A stretch of DNA of 64,000 nt from Paralichthys olivaceus (taxonomy: Eukaryota; Chordata; Actinopteri; Pleuronectiformes; Paralichthyidae). Position numbers and translations under genes: made by a program. The stretch is from NCBI RefSeq assembly GCF_024713975.1, contig NC_091102.1, positions 10,855,001 to 10,919,000 on the forward strand, in the 5' to 3' direction. Every line of letters begins with the position of its first letter. Position 1 is the stretch's first letter. A model generated the notes under the pieces. The model was not told the origin of the DNA, ran no database searches, and saw nothing but the letters and a program-made list of their open reading frames with translations. Of the stretch, positions 60,301-64,000 are shown piece by piece.

Positions 60301-63300
60301 AAATCTAAAAATCTTAAAAAGACTGTGAATACATCCATACACATACTCACCAACACTTTGTTTTTCTCTAACAGAAAAGCCTTTTTTCTTTCAGCTTTTC
60401 TTTGTTTTCTCTCAATTTCTCGTTTTGTCCGGGACACACTGGTCTCCTGAAAGCACGATTATCTCAATATTAAAAAGCCTTAAGCGTAACGTGGTCTTAC
60501 TTTAAGTACCTGAAAATAAAGAGGAATTATAGAGTCCTACCTGGATGTGTTTGAGATAGTTGATCTCAGACTCAGGAGAGCAGTGGACGTCCTCCTCTCC
60601 TGTCGCTGTGATCTTCACCAGATACAACAGCCATTTCCCATCTTTGTTGAATTTGGGCCACTGAATGTGCAGTGAGGCTTTAACAGAAGGCTTCAGAGAC
60701 TTCCACAGGTTGTTTATCTGCAGGAGTAATCAACACAGAAGCGTTTACTTACTTCATACATTATCACATCAACATTGGATCATTATCAGATGGATAAACT
60801 TACTCTGAATGTAAAGTTAATCAAGCTTCCAATCTCCTCCTCTGTCTTCATGGCACTTTCTCCTTTCACAACGCCTCCAAAAGAAACCTGACTAGGGCTG
60901 GCCTCCCTGGGGAAAACAAGCAGATATTTTATAATGGATAAGTTTTCATTGCCATTTGTTTGTCTGTGTTTTTATGAGCATTTATTTACATAAAAAAAAC
61001 TACTGAACCGATTCCCATGAAATCTTGTGGGTCATGACCCACTCTCTGTCTCTCTCAAACAGTAGTTTCCCATGACATGATTCATAACAACACACTTACC
61101 CACTGACGGACAATGGTAGTTCAATCACCACCTGAGCCTTTACTTTCACCGGGATTGTATTTCTTTGCACGCTGGTCCTGAAAGAAAAAGCACAACAAGC
61201 AATAAATTGATATGTAGAGTTAACAACTTTGTTTTATGACACTTTCACATTGTAGTCCGGCAATTTTTCACCAGGTGCAGTTCTTAACATGAAGCTCAGT
61301 GTCTGTAGTACTTACGTGTGGAGCTGCAGGTCAATGTCAATCTCTGTCGTGTCGAGATTCATACCCACTGTGCTCAGGATGATGAAAAAGGTCGTCTTGT
61401 AGAAAGAAGCAAAGAACAATCTTTCACATTTGAAGAGCTAAATGTCAAAGTCAGGATTAGCAGGTGAACACGACAAGTCTTTACCTCTGAGTCTCTCCTA
61501 AAAGGATTTCCCAGCTCGCAGTCCGCCTGAGAGCCGTTCTGATTGGCAATACAGATGATCGGCTGGAAAGAACAAATCATTACTAAACCTTTTCACTGGG
61601 CATGGTAATGGCTGACAAGGTGATTTGATTTATTTATGTCACCATCTATTTTGTGGATTCCTGTGAAATTTTGTCAAACCACGTATGATCCCCATTGGAT
61701 GAATTGTGATGACTTTGGTGACTTCTCATCCAGTGCGACAAATAGGTCAAAAGGCATTCACCATGGAAACGTGAAAACTTGCACTGTACTTAGACACAGC
61801 TTTGATGGTTATCATGTTAACATATAAACTGCTCACAGGTTATAATGTGTTTTAACATACTTCATTTTTATCTAACATGCTAAATAAAGCTCAATACTAT
61901 CTGGTATCAGCCAAACTCTGTCTCTAGTAGCGAGAATTGCAGCAAAAATGATTTAAATTTTTTTTTTTACCATTTGTGGTTTAAATAAAAATATAGTTAA
62001 TCTTATTTAATTTTACAACTATATTTCTCAAAGTAAGGTATTGTGGAAAAAAGGATAATTTCAGTATTATGACAGTATAACATCACCTATTGTTTAGAAT
62101 TCATTTTTCTTTACCACTTTGGCTCCAAATGTTATTATTTACACTTCACTAATGGTGAAATTGCCTCGTTTTGTTTTTTCCTAACATGTATGTCATATTT
62201 TACTTTGACTGTGTTTCTGTGAACTTACCATTGTTTGTTGGGAGCGGACTCCAGAATACGACAGTGCATCTGGGAAAGTTCCCACCAGCTTTGCCTCATA
62301 AGCATCGTCTCCGTCCATGTTGTTCACCGTCACCCGCAGAGCCAAGTCCTTCCTCTCGTAGTTCAGGTGAAACATGGGGACGTTGTTCTTGCTGCAGAAA
62401 CACAAACATGGACGCTCACCTCAGGCTGAGCTTGGTGGAGACAAACAGGCTCGTGCTATGTTTTCATATATTACAATAGGTTTATCAAGCTGTAGTAGCA
62501 AACCTTAATTTTTAACCACTGCCTTATTATCACAGCCAGGGAAACATACATGTTGTTAAAACATTTTTTTTAATTGAATTGAATTTTTACTGTATGAGTT
62601 GCAGAACTTACACAGGTAGTGGGGTATGCATGTTGTTTTGTCTGTAGAATAATTTGTACTCCATCTTCAGGTTACTGCGACAAATATGATCACTTCCACA
62701 TCCCTCTTTTACAAAGTTCACCTGCAACAAGGACAAATAAACAACCAAACTTGCCTCCATTTAAACCATTTTGTCCTTAAATTCATAGTTTAAGTCTTAC
62801 CTCAATGACTTCCTTGCTCAGTTGAGAGGAGTCTAAAATGGGCATAAGCTGAGGGAGGCCGTTCCTTGACTTCTGTCGCTTTGTACCCAGAATTTCTGCA
62901 GACACCTCGATAGGGATACTTCGCATCTTGTCCTTAATGTTGTCCTGAGGAAATCAGAGACAGCAGATGTAGAGTGGAGCATAATCCTGGCCTTTAATTT
63001 ATTTATCCATATATACGTACATTTTACTGAAAACAGTGCACAGTATTCATGTCTTTTGCTCTCTGTGTGGATTCTATCCTGCCGATGTGGTTTATCTCTG
63101 TGATCAATATGTTTTACCTTGAGTTTAGCTTTTATCTTGATACACGTTTCCTGTTTTTGACCCCGAAGGTCCAAGGTGCCATTAAACAAGTAGTCCGTGT
63201 CCAAGTGGGATTTGTTCATGAACATAACCCTGGAGGTCAGTCCGTGCTTCCTGCGATCTCCGTCTGCCTCCACAGAATAGCTGATAGCTGCAGTATTGTG

Positions 63301-63823
63301 GAGAAACACGTGTAAGAAAGAAAGGCTGAACAATGTTGTGTCAGGATAATAAATCTTCTTTGACTCACTCAGTCTGGGGCTGTAGGATGCTGGGTTCGCC
63401 GTGTAGGTGAAGCATGCATCCACGGTGAAGCTATTGTCAGAAAAGTGATTTTAAAAATAATTTATAACAGTGTAACTTTTGACTGTGAGGCCTGTTTAAT
63501 TATAAGAGTATTAGAGCACATACCAAATGCTGTTACCGCAGGTTTTGATTGTAAGGTCAATTTCCCGCGGAGATATTTTGACATCTCTCCTGATGCTAAT
63601 GATTGGTCGGGCCCTGAAAGAAAGGTTGTTAAATGAAGTTGTGATGGGAATCAGTGGGGTTTAATTCCACTCACAATGTGTGTGGAAACAATTACCTGTA
63701 AATTAGAGCGGTGTCAGACAGAGAGCCCACAGCTAGGTCTGGATAAGAATTACTGTCCAGGTCCATGTTTCCTGCCAGAGAATAACCAAATAACTGGAGC
63801 TGGTGTTCTTTTCCTGAGAGGAT
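57225..63823 (-). CDS. itga6: Integrin alpha-6, C-terminal part; 5' part outside window
   Basis: Laminin-receptor alpha chain of epithelial hemidesmosomes and neural tissue. Sixteen shared exons (minus strand): 63823-63696, 63613-63524, 63430-63369, 63287-63118, 62944-62801, 62721-62612, 62391-62229, 61562-61485, 61395-61316, 61177-61100, 60906-60804, 60717-60541, 60446-60351, 60272-60165, 60079-59981 and 59887-59762. They join into 604 codons, followed by one of two tail exons. Seen: last beta-propeller FG-GAP repeat with Ca-binding DLDSNSYPDL; thigh/calf segments (KEGCGSDHICRSNLKMEYK, NQNGSQADCELGNPF, WPKFNKDGKWLLYLVK); a furin-type site RTKR|E; LRSRLWNSTF; transmembrane segment PWWIILVAVLAGIKILALLV; and KCGFFKR. 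The RTKR site, the WNSTF block and the tail exons fit ITGA6 better than ITGA3 or ITGA7. Missing: signal peptide and most of the propeller. Confidence 0.95.
57877..57984 (-). CDS. itga6: itga6 alternative cytoplasmic exon A
   Basis: A 108-base exon encoding CGFFKRATKDQYDAAYHKAE then IHVQPSDKDKLSAEA and TGA, the counterpart of the alpha-6A tail (AEIHAQPSDKERLTSDA in mammals). It carries its own stop, so inclusion gives isoform A and skipping gives isoform B. Both exons begin at the same phase-0 codon after LLWK. Confidence 0.93.
   Translation of the reverse strand, partial: CGFFKRATKDQYDAAYHKAEIHVQPSDKDKLSAEA
58560..58772 (+). other. Promoter-like block with putative first exon, nested in an itga6 intron
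   Basis: In the intron between itga6 transmembrane exon and tail exon A, on the opposite strand. It has an E2F-like TTTGGCGCC (58620-58628) beside a CRE-like TTACGTCAG, then a leader and ATG in good context (AACAACATGGCG, 58752). The frame reads MAPHVKT up to a consensus donor GACG|GTAAGC at 58773. The gene is not recognised and no convincing continuation was found. Confidence 0.3.
59467..59548. repeat. Imperfect hairpin (MITE-like)
   Basis: The left arm, around ATTGAGTGATCTCAGAATTC, pairs with the right arm GAATTAATGAGATCACTCAA, with a short AAAGAAATGTCTTTC turn and flanking ATT/AAT runs. It lies in the same itga6 intron as the putative nested first exon. Confidence 0.7.
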
Positions 63824-64000
63824 CTGTGGAGGAGAGAGAGAGAAGAAGAAAGGAGTGAATTATTACCATGTCAGTCAATTTATGAAAATAACATAACATG
63901 GAATTTTTTTCTTCTTCTTTAGTATCAGGAGCTACAATGATTTCCAGATGTTGGATAAGTTAGCTCTGTGTATTAATATATCTTATTTAGAGCCCAACCT

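Noticed and set aside
22863-63823. Reading the block as PPP1R9B-SAMD14-PDK2-ITGA3 (human 17q21 equivalent)
   Set aside because: Order and orientation fit, but the kinase tail ([11 protein letters not shown]), its [12 protein letters not shown] and LLFGGK segments, the integrin A/B tails and the rapgef4 neighbour all point to PDK1-ITGA6-RAPGEF4 (2q31).
1-64000. tRNA, rRNA, CRISPR array, prophage or bacterial operon features
   Set aside because: None found; the only tRNA-like sequence is the decayed SINE head at about 2461.

Overview
The window is vertebrate nuclear DNA, almost certainly from a ray-finned (teleost, probably percomorph) fish. It is AT-rich, its genes are split into many short exons with GT/AG borders, and it carries (GT)n, (CT)n and (GGA)n microsatellites plus several short non-autonomous transposons of types I know from percomorph genomes. 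No bacterial, viral, CRISPR or phage features were seen. Exon borders below were read by eye; in all five genes the exons join without a frame break.

Layout, left to right. (1) About 1-16312, minus strand: the 5' end of rapgef4 (EPAC2), with the first four coding exons at 12308-16312. The 12.3 kb to their left appears to be intron and repeats. (2) 16313-21960: intergenic DNA between two divergent promoters. (3) 21970-47820, plus strand: a complete neurabin-family gene of 18 coding exons and 1452 codons, with an actin-binding N-terminus, PP1-docking motif, PDZ, coiled coil, SAMD14-like segment and C-terminal SAM. (4) 49420-52924, minus strand: complete pdk1 (11 exons, 407 aa). (5) 52925-53990: compact, probably bidirectional promoter. 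(6) 53991-55990, plus strand: complete nucleoporin p62 gene (two coding exons, 562 aa). (7) 57225-63823, minus strand: the 3' part of itga6, with both alternative cytoplasmic exons (A and B); its 5' part lies beyond the right edge.

The order itga6 - pdk1 - rapgef4 on one strand is that of the human 2q31 (HOXD-linked) region. From memory, human 2q31 has neither a neurabin gene nor a p62 gene between these. The related human blocks PPP1R9B-SAMD14-PDK2-ITGA3 (17q21) and PPP1R9A near PDK4 (7q21) suggest that an ancestral neurabin-PDK-integrin block was duplicated with the HOX clusters, and that this fish keeps a HOXD-side neurabin. The genes share no pathway: cAMP signalling, actin/PP1 scaffolding, mitochondrial pyruvate control, nuclear pore and laminin adhesion. 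What links them is ancestry of the block.

No wholly new system was recognised. The most useful points are the retained neurabin with an unsplit SAMD14-like half, both itga6 tail exons, an unexplained promoter-plus-first-exon inside an itga6 intron, an orphan exon-like block at 10.6 kb, three upstream ORFs in the neurabin leader, and several inverted repeats and transposons.
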